Below are positions 7,587 through 17,069 of a stretch of DNA of 64,000 bases, one piece after another. The first letter of the stretch is position 1. Each line of letters opens with the position of its first letter. The notes beneath the pieces are model-generated. The model ran no database searches and was not told where the DNA came from. It worked only from the letters and a program-made list of their open reading frames with translations. Made by a program: the position numbers and the translations under genes. The DNA is taken from positions 301,712 through 365,711 of the forward strand of contig CALUNU010000001.1 in assembly GCA_944322095.1 (NCBI GenBank), given 5' to 3'. The DNA is from an uncultured Alloprevotella sp. GTDB lineage: Bacteria; Bacteroidota; Bacteroidia; Bacteroidales; Bacteroidaceae.

Positions 7587-10199
7587 ATGAACACCCGCAA
7601 AACCATACTTTGCTTTCTTTTGTTTATAACGACCGTTCTCGCCATACGGGCGCAGATCCGTTTTACGGTAGAAGCTCCGGCGACAACGGACATTAATTCA
7701 GAATTTCGCGTCGTTTACAAAGTGCAGGGAGCTGTTGCCACAAGTTTCGAAGCCCCTTCTTTTGCTGATTTTGAAGTTTTGAGCGGGCCCGCTGTGTCGC
7801 AGTTCAGCAGTATGAGTTCTGTGGGCGGTCGTACGGTTCAGTCGTCCCAAAGTACGACATGGACCTATATTCTTTCTCCCAAGCGCAAAGGCACTTTTAA
7901 GCTTTCCCCGGCAAACGTTCGTGTGGGGTCGAAAACTTATCGCACCCGCCCGGTAACCATCAAGGTGGGGGGAAGCGAAAAAAAACAGCCCTATCCAGCC
8001 AAAGGCAGTTCGTCCGCAGCGCCAGACGACGACTTGCAACCGGCGGGCACCGAGGTGACGCAAAAAGACTTGTATCTGACGGTTACGACCAACAAAACGA
8101 CGGTTTACGAGCAGGAGCCCATCGTGCTGACCTACCACGTCCATTGGAAAAACGGAGTGGGGCTTTCCGGGGTAGCTCTCAGGCGAAAGCCTGCGCTCGA
8201 ACCCTTTTTGGCGCAAGAGGTGCCCCTTCCCGGCAACCTGTCGCCCAATGTAGAGCGTCGGCACGGTGCTTTATATCGTTCGGCCGTCAATCTGCAATAC
8301 GTCCTTTTCCCGCAGAAGACCGGGTCGCTCACCATTCCGCCTGCCGTGTTCGAAGCCACAGTCATTCAGCGCGACTTGTATGGCGGCGATCCCATGCTTA
8401 CCTTTTTTAATGGCGGCGGCAATCTGAGCGTCAAGGTCAGCCGAACCACGCCGGAGCTGCCCCTCCAAGTGCTTCCTCTGCCTTCACCCCGTCCGGCTGA
8501 CTTTTCGGGTGGAGTAGGGCGCTTGCAGATAAAGGGAGAATTGCAGACATCGCAGCCTAAGACGAACGAACTCTGCACATATCGCATCATCGTCACGGGA
8601 GCCGGCAATATGAAAATGTTGGAAGCTCCAACAGTGGCCTTCCCCAAGGATTTCGACGTTTATGGCCCCAAGACAACCGACGAGACGGAACTTACAGCCG
8701 AAGGCGTAGCCGGCAAGCTCATTTTTGACTACACCTTTGTGCCGCAAAATGTCGGGCAATACACCATCCCCGCCGTCCGCCTGGTTTATTTTGATACGGA
8801 CGCGCGTGCCTACCGTACGCTCACGACGGCACCGCTCACAATAGACGTTGCACGGGGCAAGCGCTCCTCGGCCGATGCCCGTCGTGCGATGGAACTTGCC
8901 CGCAGCGACATACGCGACATCGTGTCAGGCCCCGCAACCTTCCATTCCGCCGATGCTTATTACGTTTTCGCCACGCCGCGGCATCTCCTGCTCCTCGTTA
9001 GCATCCTCGTGCTTTTCGTCGTGGCGCTGTGGATATTGCGCATCCGTCGTCATCGCCGTGCAGATGGCGCAGCCATGCGCTTGCGCCGCGCTGCCCGTCG
9101 TTGCTCCGACCGTTTGCATCGCGCCGCCCGGCTTTGGGACGAGGGCGGAGTGGAACCTTTCTATGCTGCCCTCTCCGAAGCCATGTACGGTTACGCTGCC
9201 GACCGCTTTGCCTTGCAGCCCTCTTCCGGTAAAGAAGCCATTCGCACAGCCATGTCGGGTCGCGGCCTTAACGACGAAACAATAGACCGCTTTATAGCCG
9301 TCATCGACGCATGCGAATACGCCCGCTTTGCTCCGGTGGAAGGAGGGAAAGAAAGCGCACTGAGTCTGCATCGCGAAGCCGAGGCTGTGCTCTCGGCCAT
9401 TGAGGCCGCCATGAAGCGCCGTCGCACATCCAATCATGCCATGAACAAGGCCCTCACTCTTCTTTTCCTTCTCGTTCTTTGCCTTCCCGCCTTTGGCGCT
9501 TCGCCCAAGGAGATGGCCGACAGTGCATTCCGTGCCCGCAACTATGCAGCCGCCGCCCGTCTCTACGAAAGCGCCTTGAAGCAAGGCGTCTCGGCGCCGG
9601 TCTATTATAATCTGGGCAACGCCTATTACCGCTTGAACGATTATCCCCGGGCAGTGCTCAACTATCGCCGGGCTTTGCGATACGAGCCTTCGATGGAGGA
9701 CGCCCGTCACAATTTAGCGTTGTGCGAAAGCAAGTTGCCCGACCATTTCGACGGCGCTCCTCAGCCGCCCCTTGCTTCTTTCTTTGGGGAGTTGCGCAAT
9801 TCCCACAGCGCCGACGAGTGGGCGTTTATCGGCATGGGCGCCCTCGCCTTGACTTTGGTTTTTGTGCTCCTCTGGCTGTTTGGCGGTCGCTTGTGGTTGC
9901 GCAAAGCGGCTTTTGCTGTAGCTTTGCTGTCGTTGCTGGTCGTGGTGACAGCCCACGTTTTTGCGTATAAACAGTACGACGCCTTCCGGCATTTGCGTCA
10001 GGCCGTACTGATGGCCCCCGCCACGTTGCGCAGTGGCCCCGACGCAGCCTCGTCTGTCCGCCGCGAGCTCCATGCCGGCACCACCGTCACGGTGCATGCC
10101 ACGCTGGGAACCCGCCTGCGGGTCGACCTACCCGATGGCACCACCGGATGGATCGACGCCGACGGCGTGGAGTACGTAGCCGGCCCGACAACCAAATAA
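7587..10199 (+). CDS. batD: BatD-BatE fusion protein
   Basis: One open frame of 870 residues joins two proteins that are normally separate. Residues 1-22 are a signal peptide; about 25-460 form the beta-rich oxygen-tolerance (BatD) domain, and a helix lies at about 466-486. From Met619 (base 9441) the sequence reads as a complete BatE: a signal-peptide-like start (MNKALTLLFLLVLCLPAFGA), TPR repeats at about 640-705, two helices at about 745-793 and an SH3-like C-terminal domain at about 800-870. There is no stop between the parts. I chose the ATG at 7587 over an in-frame TTG at 7569. Internal initiation at 9441 could also produce free BatE. Confidence 0.85.
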   Translation: MNTRKTILCFLLFITTVLAIRAQIRFTVEAPATTDINSEFRVVYKVQGAVATSFEAPSFADFEVLSGPAVSQFSSMSSVGGRTVQSSQSTTWTYILSPKRKGTFKLSPANVRVGSKTYRTRPVTIKVGGSEKKQPYPAKGSSSAAPDDDLQPAGTEVTQKDLYLTVTTNKTTVYEQEPIVLTYHVHWKNGVGLSGVALRRKPALEPFLAQEVPLPGNLSPNVERRHGALYRSAVNLQYVLFPQKTGSLTIPPAVFEATVIQRDLYGGDPMLTFFNGGGNLSVKVSRTTPELPLQVLPLPSPRPADFSGGVGRLQIKGELQTSQPKTNELCTYRIIVTGAGNMKMLEAPTVAFPKDFDVYGPKTTDETELTAEGVAGKLIFDYTFVPQNVGQYTIPAVRLVYFDTDARAYRTLTTAPLTIDVARGKRSSADARRAMELARSDIRDIVSGPATFHSADAYYVFATPRHLLLLVSILVLFVVALWILRIRRHRRADGAAMRLRRAARRCSDRLHRAARLWDEGGVEPFYAALSEAMYGYAADRFALQPSSGKEAIRTAMSGRGLNDETIDRFIAVIDACEYARFAPVEGGKESALSLHREAEAVLSAIEAAMKRRRTSNHAMNKALTLLFLLVLCLPAFGASPKEMADSAFRARNYAAAARLYESALKQGVSAPVYYNLGNAYYRLNDYPRAVLNYRRALRYEPSMEDARHNLALCESKLPDHFDGAPQPPLASFFGELRNSHSADEWAFIGMGALALTLVFVLLWLFGGRLWLRKAAFAVALLSLLVVVTAHVFAYKQYDAFRHLRQAVLMAPATLRSGPDAASSVRRELHAGTTVTVHATLGTRLRVDLPDGTTGWIDADGVEYVAGPTTK

Positions 10200-10205
10200 A
10201 GCATA

Positions 10206-10265
10206 ACGGGGCAGAAAGGCTACTGCCGCCCGCAACGATATACGCACAGCGAGAAGTTGCCCCGT
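10206..10265 (+). terminator. Possible stem after the Bat operon
   Basis: ACGGGGCA (10206-10213) pairs with TGCCCCGT (10258-10265) across a 44-base loop, followed by an A/T stretch. It lies directly after the batDE stop. The long loop makes this a weak terminator call. Confidence 0.35.
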
Positions 10266-10289
10266 CTTAAAAAATAATTATAGAAAGCC

Positions 10290-10976
10290 ATGTTGGAACA
10301 GCTCATCGACATCGACACTCGCCTCACTCTGGCGCTCAACGGCAGCGACTCCCTCTTTTTGGACGGGTTGGCCGTCACGCTTACCGCCACGCTCACCTGG
10401 CTGCCGGCAGCCCTCGTGCTGTTCTACGTACTGGTGAAAAACAACGACACCGTCACGCTGATTCTCACGCTCCTGGCCTTGGCCTTGTGCATTCTCGTGG
10501 CCGACCAGGTGGCTTCTTCCGTCTTTAAGCCCCTTGTGGCCCGTTACCGTCCGGCAGGCGACCCCTCTTTGATGCATCTCGTCGATGTGGTCGACGGTTA
10601 CCGCGGTGGGCGTTATGGCTTCTTTTCGAGCCATGCTGCCAACACGTTTGCCGTGGCCACCTGCTTAGGGCTCATTGTGCGTAGCCGTGTGCTGAGTTTT
10701 GTTCTTGTGGCTTGGGCGCTTGTCAACTGCTGGACGCGTCTCTATCTCGGCGTCCACTATGTTGGCGACCTCCTTTGCGGAACCCTTTGGGGCATCTTTA
10801 CCGGCTGGGCTTTGCATCTGCTGTATGCCCGTTTGGCCCCGGTGCGCACGAAGCCCACCATGGGGGGGGTCTACACGCCCGGAGGTTATGCCGTAAGCGA
10901 CGTGCGCCTGCTCGTGGCAGCTTTGGCCACCCTTCTGCTGCTCTCCACCTTCGTGCCATGGCTGCGTCCCCTCTGA
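10290..10976 (+). CDS. PAP2-family membrane phosphatase
   Basis: Polytopic type 2 phosphatidic-acid phosphatase of 228 residues. All three phosphatase motifs are visible: KPLVARYRP at about 80-88, SSHA at about 113-116, and the R..H motif in TRLYLGVHYVGD at about 150-161. The family dephosphorylates lipid phosphates such as undecaprenyl pyrophosphate, phosphatidylglycerol phosphate or lipid A; the substrate cannot be set here. It sits between the Bat operon and uridine kinase without obvious functional linkage. Confidence 0.85.
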   Translation: MLEQLIDIDTRLTLALNGSDSLFLDGLAVTLTATLTWLPAALVLFYVLVKNNDTVTLILTLLALALCILVADQVASSVFKPLVARYRPAGDPSLMHLVDVVDGYRGGRYGFFSSHAANTFAVATCLGLIVRSRVLSFVLVAWALVNCWTRLYLGVHYVGDLLCGTLWGIFTGWALHLLYARLAPVRTKPTMGGVYTPGGYAVSDVRLLVAALATLLLLSTFVPWLRPL

Positions 10977-11103
10977 CGGTGAGAGGCGAAAAGCCATCCG
11001 CAGGCAGCCGTCCGGCGATTCCCCCGTTCGGGGTTGCGAAGCCCGGCAGCCCGGCAGCGCCACGACGTTCCTTCCTGTTCTTTAAGAAACCATCCATAGA
11101 TAT

Positions 11104-11733
11104 ATGATAGTCATAGGCATAGCCGGAGGCACCGGCTCCGGGAAAACAACGGTAGCAGGAGAGCTCTCCCGCACCCTCGGGTTCGGGAGAGCCGCCATCC
11201 TCCACCAAGACTCTTACTACAAGCCCGCTCCTGCGGGTCTCACCCTCGAAGAGCTCAGGGAGCTCAACTACGACCACCCCGACGCTTTCGACTGGCCCCT
11301 GCTCACAGCCCATGTACGCGCCTTGCGCGAGGGAAGCTCCGTGGAGCAGCCCGTTTACAGCGTTCCCCTTTGCGACCGCCTTCCGCAAACCGAGCGGCTC
11401 GACCCCGCCCCCGTCGTCATCATCGAAGGCATCATGGCTCTCCACCGTCCCGAGCTGCGCGAACTGATGGACGTACGCGTCTACGTTGATGCGGCCCCCG
11501 ACGAACGCCTGGCCCGTCTTGTGGAGCGCGACGTGCGCGAGCGGGCCCGCAGCGCCGACGTTGTAGCCAGCCGCTACCGCAACCGCCTCAAGCCTATGCA
11601 CGATGCCTACGTTGAGCCCACCCGCAGTTATGCCGACTTCATCGTGCCCCACGGTGGTGCCAACCGTCGGGCCATACGTCTGCTCGCCGCTTGTGCCGAA
11701 CGGCTGCTCAGCGAGGAGGCGTGTGGCGATTGA
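11104..11733 (+). CDS. udk: Uridine kinase
   Basis: ATP/GTP-dependent uridine-cytidine kinase of 209 residues, which makes UMP and CMP in pyrimidine salvage. Walker A GGTGSGKT is at 8-15, followed by LHQDSYYKP and NYDHPDAFDW, the canonical nucleoside-binding segments, and VIIEGIM. Length and motif order are typical. It ends at a strong bidirectional terminator shared with the convergent dnaG. Confidence 0.95.
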   Translation: MIVIGIAGGTGSGKTTVAGELSRTLGFGRAAILHQDSYYKPAPAGLTLEELRELNYDHPDAFDWPLLTAHVRALREGSSVEQPVYSVPLCDRLPQTERLDPAPVVIIEGIMALHRPELRELMDVRVYVDAAPDERLARLVERDVRERARSADVVASRYRNRLKPMHDAYVEPTRSYADFIVPHGGANRRAIRLLAACAERLLSEEACGD

Positions 11734-11747
11734 ACAGCTGCAAACTA

Positions 11748-11797
11748 AAATAAGAAGCGCATTTGCCTGGACCGGCAGGTGCGCTTCTTATTTGTTT
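11748..11797 (+). terminator. Bidirectional terminator between udk and dnaG
   Basis: A perfect 14-bp stem, AAATAAGAAGCGCA (11748-11761) with TGCGCTTCTTATTT (11780-11793), has A/T-rich ends on both sides and so serves both converging genes. The 18-base interior can form a small CCTG/CAGG stem. Confidence 0.85.
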
Positions 11798-11825
11798 TTA
11801 TGGGAATATGAGATTCTTATTCCCC

Positions 11826-13772
11826 TCACCCGGGCGTGATGACGCGGTCGCCCAGCAGGCGGGCGTAGATGCGCTCCACTTCGCTCAGTTTTTTGTATTC
11901 GTTCATCAGGGCCAGGCTGCGCGAGGCGTCTTTAGCCACGTCGGGGGCGGAGAGCGCTGCCAGGAGTTGCTTCATACGCCCTTTGACGACGGCATATTTG
12001 TAGTCGCTCACAAGGCGCGGCACGAGCTCCGTGAGCCGTTCGCGCTCGGGGGCGAGCTGCTGCGTCTTCGTGTACAGGGAACTCAGGCGGTATTTGTCTT
12101 CGCAGAGACGGGCGGCGAGCACGTTTATTTCGGCATCGGGGTGGGTGGTGAAATAGGCTTGGGCGTGAAAGTCGGCGTCGGCCACGTGCGATGCGGCTTC
12201 GTCGAGTATGCGCCGATAGAGCGGCGTTGGCAGTTGCAGGCTGTCGGCGGCGAGCTCGCCTTTGACGTAGGTTGCCACGCTGACGGGAGCGCCGCCCTCG
12301 CTGTCGGCGAAGAGCGGGAGCTCGCCATATTTTACGATGAGCGCAACGAGCATGCGGGCTGCGCTGTCCTCGCCTTCGCCGGCGGGGGCGGCAGGCTGGG
12401 GGCTTTCGGCCGGTGTTTCGCCGCCGGCGGGGGCTGCGGGCCGTTCGCCTGCGCCTTGTTTCTGCTCGCGGCGCATGCGGGCCACCTCGGCCACGATGAG
12501 CTTTTCGTCGACGTCCATGGTGGCGGCGCATTCGCGGATATACATTTGCCGGACGATGGGGCCGGGGATGGCGCTGATGCTGCCCACGATGCTGCCCACG
12601 AGATGTGCGCGTGCGGATGGGTCGGCCCCGGCGTCGTTCATGAGCAGGCGCGTTTTGAAACGGATGAAGTCTTCTTCGTGGCGGGCTATGTAGGCGCGGA
12701 AGGTATCGGCGTCGTTGGCGCGGGCAAAGCTGTCGGGGTCGTGGCCGTCGGGCAGCAGGAGCGCACGCACGTTGAGCCCCTCGGAGAGGAGCATGTCGAT
12801 GCCTCGCAGGCTGGCTTTGATGCCGGCGGCGTCGCCGTCGTAGAGCACGGTGACGTTGTCGGTGAAGCGATGGAGCAGGCGTATCTGCCCCTCGGTGAGC
12901 GACGTGCCCGACGAGGCCACGACGTTTTCCACGCCGCTTTGGTGCATCGAGAGCACGTCCATGTAGCCTTCGACGAGGTAGCAGCGGTCTTGTCGCACGA
13001 TGGCGTGCTTGGCTTGATAGAGCCCGTAGAGCTCGCGCCCCTTGTGGTAGACTTCCGACTCGGGCGAGTTGACATATTTGCCCACGTGCGGATTGCTCTT
13101 TTCGTCCAGAATGCGTCCGCCAAAGGCAACAGTGCGCCCCGAGACGGAATGGATGGGAAAGATGACGCGGCCATGGTAGCGGTCGCGGAGCTCGTGGCGC
13201 TCCGTTTCGTAGGCCAGGCCGGTTTTCAGCAGCAGTTCGCGCGAATATCCGCGTGCGAGGGCTTCGCGTGCGAGGGCATCGCGCGAGGGGAGGGAATATC
13301 CCAGCTGAAACTTGCGGATGGTGTCGTCGCGCAGGCTTCGCTGCCGCAGGTAGGCCAGGCCGATGGCCAGGCCGTCGGCTGTTGTGGTGAGTGTCTGCAC
13401 AAAATAGCGGCCGGCCCAATCGTTCAGGGCCAGCATGCTTTCGCGCAGGCTTTCGGCGCGGCGCTCCTCGTCGGTTTGCTCCCGTTCGGCCACTTCGATG
13501 CCGTAGCGTCGTCCCAGCCAGCGCAGGGCTTCGGGATAGGTGAGCTGCTCGTGCTCCATGATGAAGTGGACCACGTTGCCGCCCTTGCCGCAGCTGAAGC
13601 ATTTGCAGAGCTGCTTCGAGGGCGACACCACGAAGCTCGGCGTGCGTTCTTCGTGAAAAGGGCAGAGCCCCTTGTAGTTGGCGCCGGAACGCCGCAGCGT
13701 GACAAACTCCTTGACGACGTCGACGATGTTGGCCGCCGCCATGATGCGCTCTATGGTTTCGCGTTCTATCAT
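11826..13772 (-). CDS. dnaG: DNA primase
   Basis: Replicative primase of 648 residues that makes RNA primers for chromosome replication. The CHC2 zinc ribbon has ligands C37, H40, C58 and C61; a TOPRIM domain follows with YLVEGYMDVL at about 264 and the DGDAAG acidic motif; the C-terminal part would bind DnaB. Between about residues 440 and 475 is an Ala/Pro/Glu-rich linker. The start lies about 14 bases downstream of its -7 box, so the mRNA leader is very short. Confidence 0.95.
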   Translation of the reverse strand: MIERETIERIMAAANIVDVVKEFVTLRRSGANYKGLCPFHEERTPSFVVSPSKQLCKCFSCGKGGNVVHFIMEHEQLTYPEALRWLGRRYGIEVAEREQTDEERRAESLRESMLALNDWAGRYFVQTLTTTADGLAIGLAYLRQRSLRDDTIRKFQLGYSLPSRDALAREALARGYSRELLLKTGLAYETERHELRDRYHGRVIFPIHSVSGRTVAFGGRILDEKSNPHVGKYVNSPESEVYHKGRELYGLYQAKHAIVRQDRCYLVEGYMDVLSMHQSGVENVVASSGTSLTEGQIRLLHRFTDNVTVLYDGDAAGIKASLRGIDMLLSEGLNVRALLLPDGHDPDSFARANDADTFRAYIARHEEDFIRFKTRLLMNDAGADPSARAHLVGSIVGSISAIPGPIVRQMYIRECAATMDVDEKLIVAEVARMRREQKQGAGERPAAPAGGETPAESPQPAAPAGEGEDSAARMLVALIVKYGELPLFADSEGGAPVSVATYVKGELAADSLQLPTPLYRRILDEAASHVADADFHAQAYFTTHPDAEINVLAARLCEDKYRLSSLYTKTQQLAPERERLTELVPRLVSDYKYAVVKGRMKQLLAALSAPDVAKDASRSLALMNEYKKLSEVERIYARLLGDRVITPG

Positions 13773-13785
13773 AGTTATGGGGATG

Positions 13786-13793
13786 CAAACTTA
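13786..13793 (-). promoter_or_regulatory. -7 box of the dnaG promoter
   Basis: Read on the minus strand the sequence is TAAGTTTG, an exact TAnnTTTG match, 13 bases upstream of the dnaG ATG. Confidence 0.6.
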
Positions 13794-13795
13794 AC

Positions 13796-13841
13796 GAAAA
13801 ATCGCCGTCCGCGATTTTTCCAGGCAGGAAAAATCGGGCGG
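13796..13841. promoter_or_regulatory. Alternative hairpins between dnaG and ftsK
   Basis: Three short segments can pair in two exclusive ways: GAAAAATCGC (13796-13805) with the middle GCGATTTTTCC (13811-13821), or the middle with GGAAAAATCG (13827-13836). The second form extends with GCCG/CGGC. It lies in the divergent promoter region, just upstream of the dnaG -7 box. A regulatory role is only a guess. Confidence 0.35.
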
Positions 13842-13870
13842 CGTGCCACGATTGTATGCAGCTTTATATG

Positions 13871-13878
13871 TATTTTTG
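13871..13878 (+). promoter_or_regulatory. -7 box of the ftsK promoter
   Basis: TATTTTTG matches TAnnTTTG, 46 bases before the ftsK ATG. A TTG at about 13852 is a possible -33 element at slightly short spacing. Confidence 0.6.
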
Positions 13879-13924
13879 CACTCGGGTGAACAAAGCTTTG
13901 CCCGGCACATTTTTTAGAGAATTC

Positions 13925-16357
13925 ATGGCAAAGAAGAAAAAAACGGCGGTACAGAGCGGCGGATGGCAAGCCATTGCGCGTGCAGGGGGATGGAAAGAAG
14001 TGTTGCGGGGCGACACGTTGCGCTTTGTGTCAGGTTTGCTTTCGCTGTGCGTGTCGTTGCTCATGCTGCTGTCGTTTACGTCTTATATTTTCACGGGAAA
14101 TCTTGATCAGGCCGCGGTGGAAGCCGGGTGCCTGGAAACGCCGGCCAACATGTGCGGCAAGGCGGGGGCTTACCTCTCTTATTATTTCATGAACGACTGT
14201 TTCGGCGTGGGGGCCTACTTTATACCGGTGTTTCTCCTCTTGCTGGGATTAAAGTTGGTGAAGGCATATCGCGTCAGGCTTTGGAAGAGTTTTCTCCACT
14301 GCGCTTTTCTCATGGTGTGGGTGTCGGCTTTCCTGGCTTTGCTCTCCGGCCAGCTTCCCGAGGCGTGGTTTGCCGGCATGCCGTTCCGTCCCGGTGGCCG
14401 CCACGGTGCTTTTGTCACCGGCTGGCTGCTGCGCGAAACGGGGGCTGTGGGGTGCTGGATGGCCATGGTGGCTTCGGCCATTCTGTATTTGGTTTACCTG
14501 AGTCGTAAAACCATCGACGTGGTGCGTCGCCTGCTGCGTCCGCAGGAGTATTTGAAAAGACGGAAGCACCCGGAGCCTACGCCCGAAGCCCCGGGAGCTG
14601 CTGCCGAACCCGTGACGCCGGCGGCACCGGCAACGGAGCCCGAAGAGGAAACGGGACCGGTGAGCCTCAATTTTAGCCACGAGGCCGGCGACGACGGCAG
14701 CACGGCTCTTGTTCTCGACCCCGGAACCGAAGAAACGCAGCCCGACATCGCCACGGCCGACGGGCGGGAAGCCGAACTCGTCATCGAGCCCGCGGCTGAG
14801 GAGGAGAAAGCCGATGCGGCGCAGAAGCAACCTGCCGTTTCGTCGGAACCTTACGATCCGAAGAAAGACTTGGAAAACTACCGATACCCGACGCTCGACC
14901 TGCTCAGGAAGTATGACAACGCAGCGCCCACCATCGACATAGCCGAGCAAAACGCCAACAAGGACCGCATCATCACCGTATTGCGCAACTTCGACGTGCG
15001 CATATCCAGCATCAAAGCCACCATCGGCCCCACCATCACGCTTTATGAGATTACGCCGGCCGAAGGCGTTCGCATCAACAAGATACGCAATCTGGAAAAC
15101 GACATAGCCCTCAGCCTGAGCGCTTTGGGCATCCGCATCATAGCCCCCATCCCCGGCAAAGGCACAATTGGCATCGAGGTGCCCAACAAAAATCCGCGCA
15201 TCGTCTCGATGGAGAGCGTGCTGAACAGCCGTAAATTTCAGGAAAGCACCTGCGAGCTTCCGCTGGCGCTGGGCAAAACCATTACCAATGAGGTGTTTAT
15301 GGTTGATTTGGCCAAGATGCCCCACCTGCTCGTGGCGGGAGCTACGGGACAGGGCAAATCGGTGGGGCTGAACGCCGTCGTGACTTCGCTCATCTACAAG
15401 AAGCACCCGGCCGAACTGAAATTTGTCATCATCGACCCGAAGAAAGTGGAGTTTAGCATCTATGCACCCATCGAAAAGCAGTTCCTGGCCAAAATTCCCG
15501 GCGAGGACGACCCCATTATCACTGATGTGACCAAGGTGGTGCAGACGCTGAAAAGCCTCTGCCGGCTGATGGACCACCGCTACGACTTGCTGAAAAAGGC
15601 CAAGACGCGCAACATAAAGGAATATAACGCCAAGTTTTGCCGCCGCGAGCTCAGCCCGATGAACGGTCATGAGTTTATGCCTTACATAGTGGTCATCATC
15701 GACGAGTTTGGCGACCTCATCATGACGGCCGGCAAGGACGTCGAGATGCCCATAGCCCGCATAGCGCAGCTGGCCCGCGCCGTGGGCATACACATGGTCA
15801 TCGCCACGCAACGTCCTACGACCAACATCATCACCGGTACGATCAAAGCCAACTTTCCTGCCCGCATGGCTTTCAAGGTGGCCTCGCAGACCGACAGCCG
15901 CACCATCCTGGACCGCGGCGGGGCTAACCAGCTGGTGGGCAAGGGCGACATGCTCTTCCTTAGTGGCAACGAGCCCGTGCGCGTGCAGTGTGCCTTTATC
16001 GATACGCCCGAGGTGGAGCGCATCAACGAGTTTGTGGCCGCGCAGCAGGGCTATCCCGCGCCTTATGAGCTGCCCGAGGCTCCCCTTGAAGAAGGCAAGG
16101 ACGCCGCAGCCGGCGCTTTCGATGCCGACAATCTCGACTCGATGTTCGAAGATGCCGCCCGCCTGGTCGTCGTTCACCAGCAGGGTTCCACGTCGCTCAT
16201 CCAGCGTAAGTTTGCCATCGGCTACAACCGCGCCGGCCGCCTCATGGACCAGCTCGAAAAGGCCGGCATCGTGGGCCCGGCGCAGGGAAGCAAGCCCCGT
16301 GAGGTGCTTTGTGCCGACGAGGCCGAGCTCGAAATGAAAATAAGCGCTTTCAAGTAG
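13925..16357 (+). CDS. ftsK: DNA translocase FtsK
   Basis: Septal DNA translocase of 810 residues that pumps chromosome termini apart at cell division. The N-terminal part has four membrane helices (about residues 35-180) and is followed by a Pro/Glu/Ala-rich linker (about 210-310). The motor domain has Walker A GATGQGKS at about 472-479 and a VVIIDEFGDL Walker B; the gamma winged-helix domain closes the protein (about 735-800). I chose the ATG at 13925 because it follows the promoter box, although the frame is open upstream. The stop is TAG. Confidence 0.95.
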   Translation: MAKKKKTAVQSGGWQAIARAGGWKEVLRGDTLRFVSGLLSLCVSLLMLLSFTSYIFTGNLDQAAVEAGCLETPANMCGKAGAYLSYYFMNDCFGVGAYFIPVFLLLLGLKLVKAYRVRLWKSFLHCAFLMVWVSAFLALLSGQLPEAWFAGMPFRPGGRHGAFVTGWLLRETGAVGCWMAMVASAILYLVYLSRKTIDVVRRLLRPQEYLKRRKHPEPTPEAPGAAAEPVTPAAPATEPEEETGPVSLNFSHEAGDDGSTALVLDPGTEETQPDIATADGREAELVIEPAAEEEKADAAQKQPAVSSEPYDPKKDLENYRYPTLDLLRKYDNAAPTIDIAEQNANKDRIITVLRNFDVRISSIKATIGPTITLYEITPAEGVRINKIRNLENDIALSLSALGIRIIAPIPGKGTIGIEVPNKNPRIVSMESVLNSRKFQESTCELPLALGKTITNEVFMVDLAKMPHLLVAGATGQGKSVGLNAVVTSLIYKKHPAELKFVIIDPKKVEFSIYAPIEKQFLAKIPGEDDPIITDVTKVVQTLKSLCRLMDHRYDLLKKAKTRNIKEYNAKFCRRELSPMNGHEFMPYIVVIIDEFGDLIMTAGKDVEMPIARIAQLARAVGIHMVIATQRPTTNIITGTIKANFPARMAFKVASQTDSRTILDRGGANQLVGKGDMLFLSGNEPVRVQCAFIDTPEVERINEFVAAQQGYPAPYELPEAPLEEGKDAAAGAFDADNLDSMFEDAARLVVVHQQGSTSLIQRKFAIGYNRAGRLMDQLEKAGIVGPAQGSKPREVLCADEAELEMKISAFK

Positions 16358-16404
16358 CGCACAGCCCAGTCATTCTTTCTTGACCCATTATAAAAAACAT
16401 ATTC

Positions 16405-17043
16405 ATGCGATTTTTTAAAATCTTATTGCTGACCGTCCTCGGCGCCCTTATTGCCGCAGAGACTGTACGGGCACAAAGCGCCCGCAGCATATTGGATAAG
16501 ACGGCTACCAAGCTGAAAGGCAGCGGCGGCCTGCAAGCCACGTTCGAAGCCACGACCTTTAAGGGGCTGAGCCCTCAGGGGACGGCTGTCGGCACCATTC
16601 GCGTGCAGGGCAACAGGTTTCAAATCGATTCCGACCAGATGTCTACGTGGTTTGACGGGACGACCCAGTGGAGCTTGCTCGCGGGCTCGAACGAGGTGAA
16701 CCTCACCACCCCCACGCCCGAGGAAATCCAGCAGATCAACCCCTATACGTTTGTCGACCTCTACAAAAGCGGCTACCGCCTTTCGGTTTCCGACGCCACT
16801 TATCAGGGCAAGAGCTGCTATGAGGTGCGCATGGTGGCCACCCGTCAGGGCAGCTCCATCAGCGAGATGCGCATCACCATCGACCGCTCCTCATATCTGC
16901 CCCATTCCATCCGCATCCGGGAGGGGGCCGACTGGACCCGCATCCGCGTGAAGAGCCTTGCCACGGGCAAGAGCTGGGCCGACAGCGTTTTCCGCTTCGA
17001 CAGCAAGAAGCACCCCGGAATGGAAATCATCGATTTAAGATAA
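16405..17043 (+). CDS. lolA: LolA-like outer-membrane lipoprotein carrier
   Basis: Periplasmic protein of 212 residues with a signal peptide (about 1-23, cleavage after VRAQ) and a LolA-like half-barrel fold: an RSILDKTATKLK start, an FDGTTQW strand and a PHSIRIRE segment. LolA ferries lipoproteins from the LolCDE complex to the outer membrane. Bacteroidota LolA-like proteins often follow ftsK, as here (47 bases after its stop). The sequence is diverged from the E. coli protein, so carrier function is by family. Confidence 0.8.
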   Translation: MRFFKILLLTVLGALIAAETVRAQSARSILDKTATKLKGSGGLQATFEATTFKGLSPQGTAVGTIRVQGNRFQIDSDQMSTWFDGTTQWSLLAGSNEVNLTTPTPEEIQQINPYTFVDLYKSGYRLSVSDATYQGKSCYEVRMVATRQGSSISEMRITIDRSSYLPHSIRIREGADWTRIRVKSLATGKSWADSVFRFDSKKHPGMEIIDLR

Positions 17044-17069
17044 TAACCACATAACACAGCTAAGAAAAA

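Noticed and set aside
11763..13889. A 708-codon open frame antisense to dnaG
   Set aside because: The codons mirror the GC-rich third positions of dnaG, the product resembles no protein, and dnaG motifs are complete on the other strand.
14249..16177. A 642-codon open frame antisense to ftsK
   Set aside because: Shadow of ftsK caused by codon bias; the ftsK frame has all family motifs.
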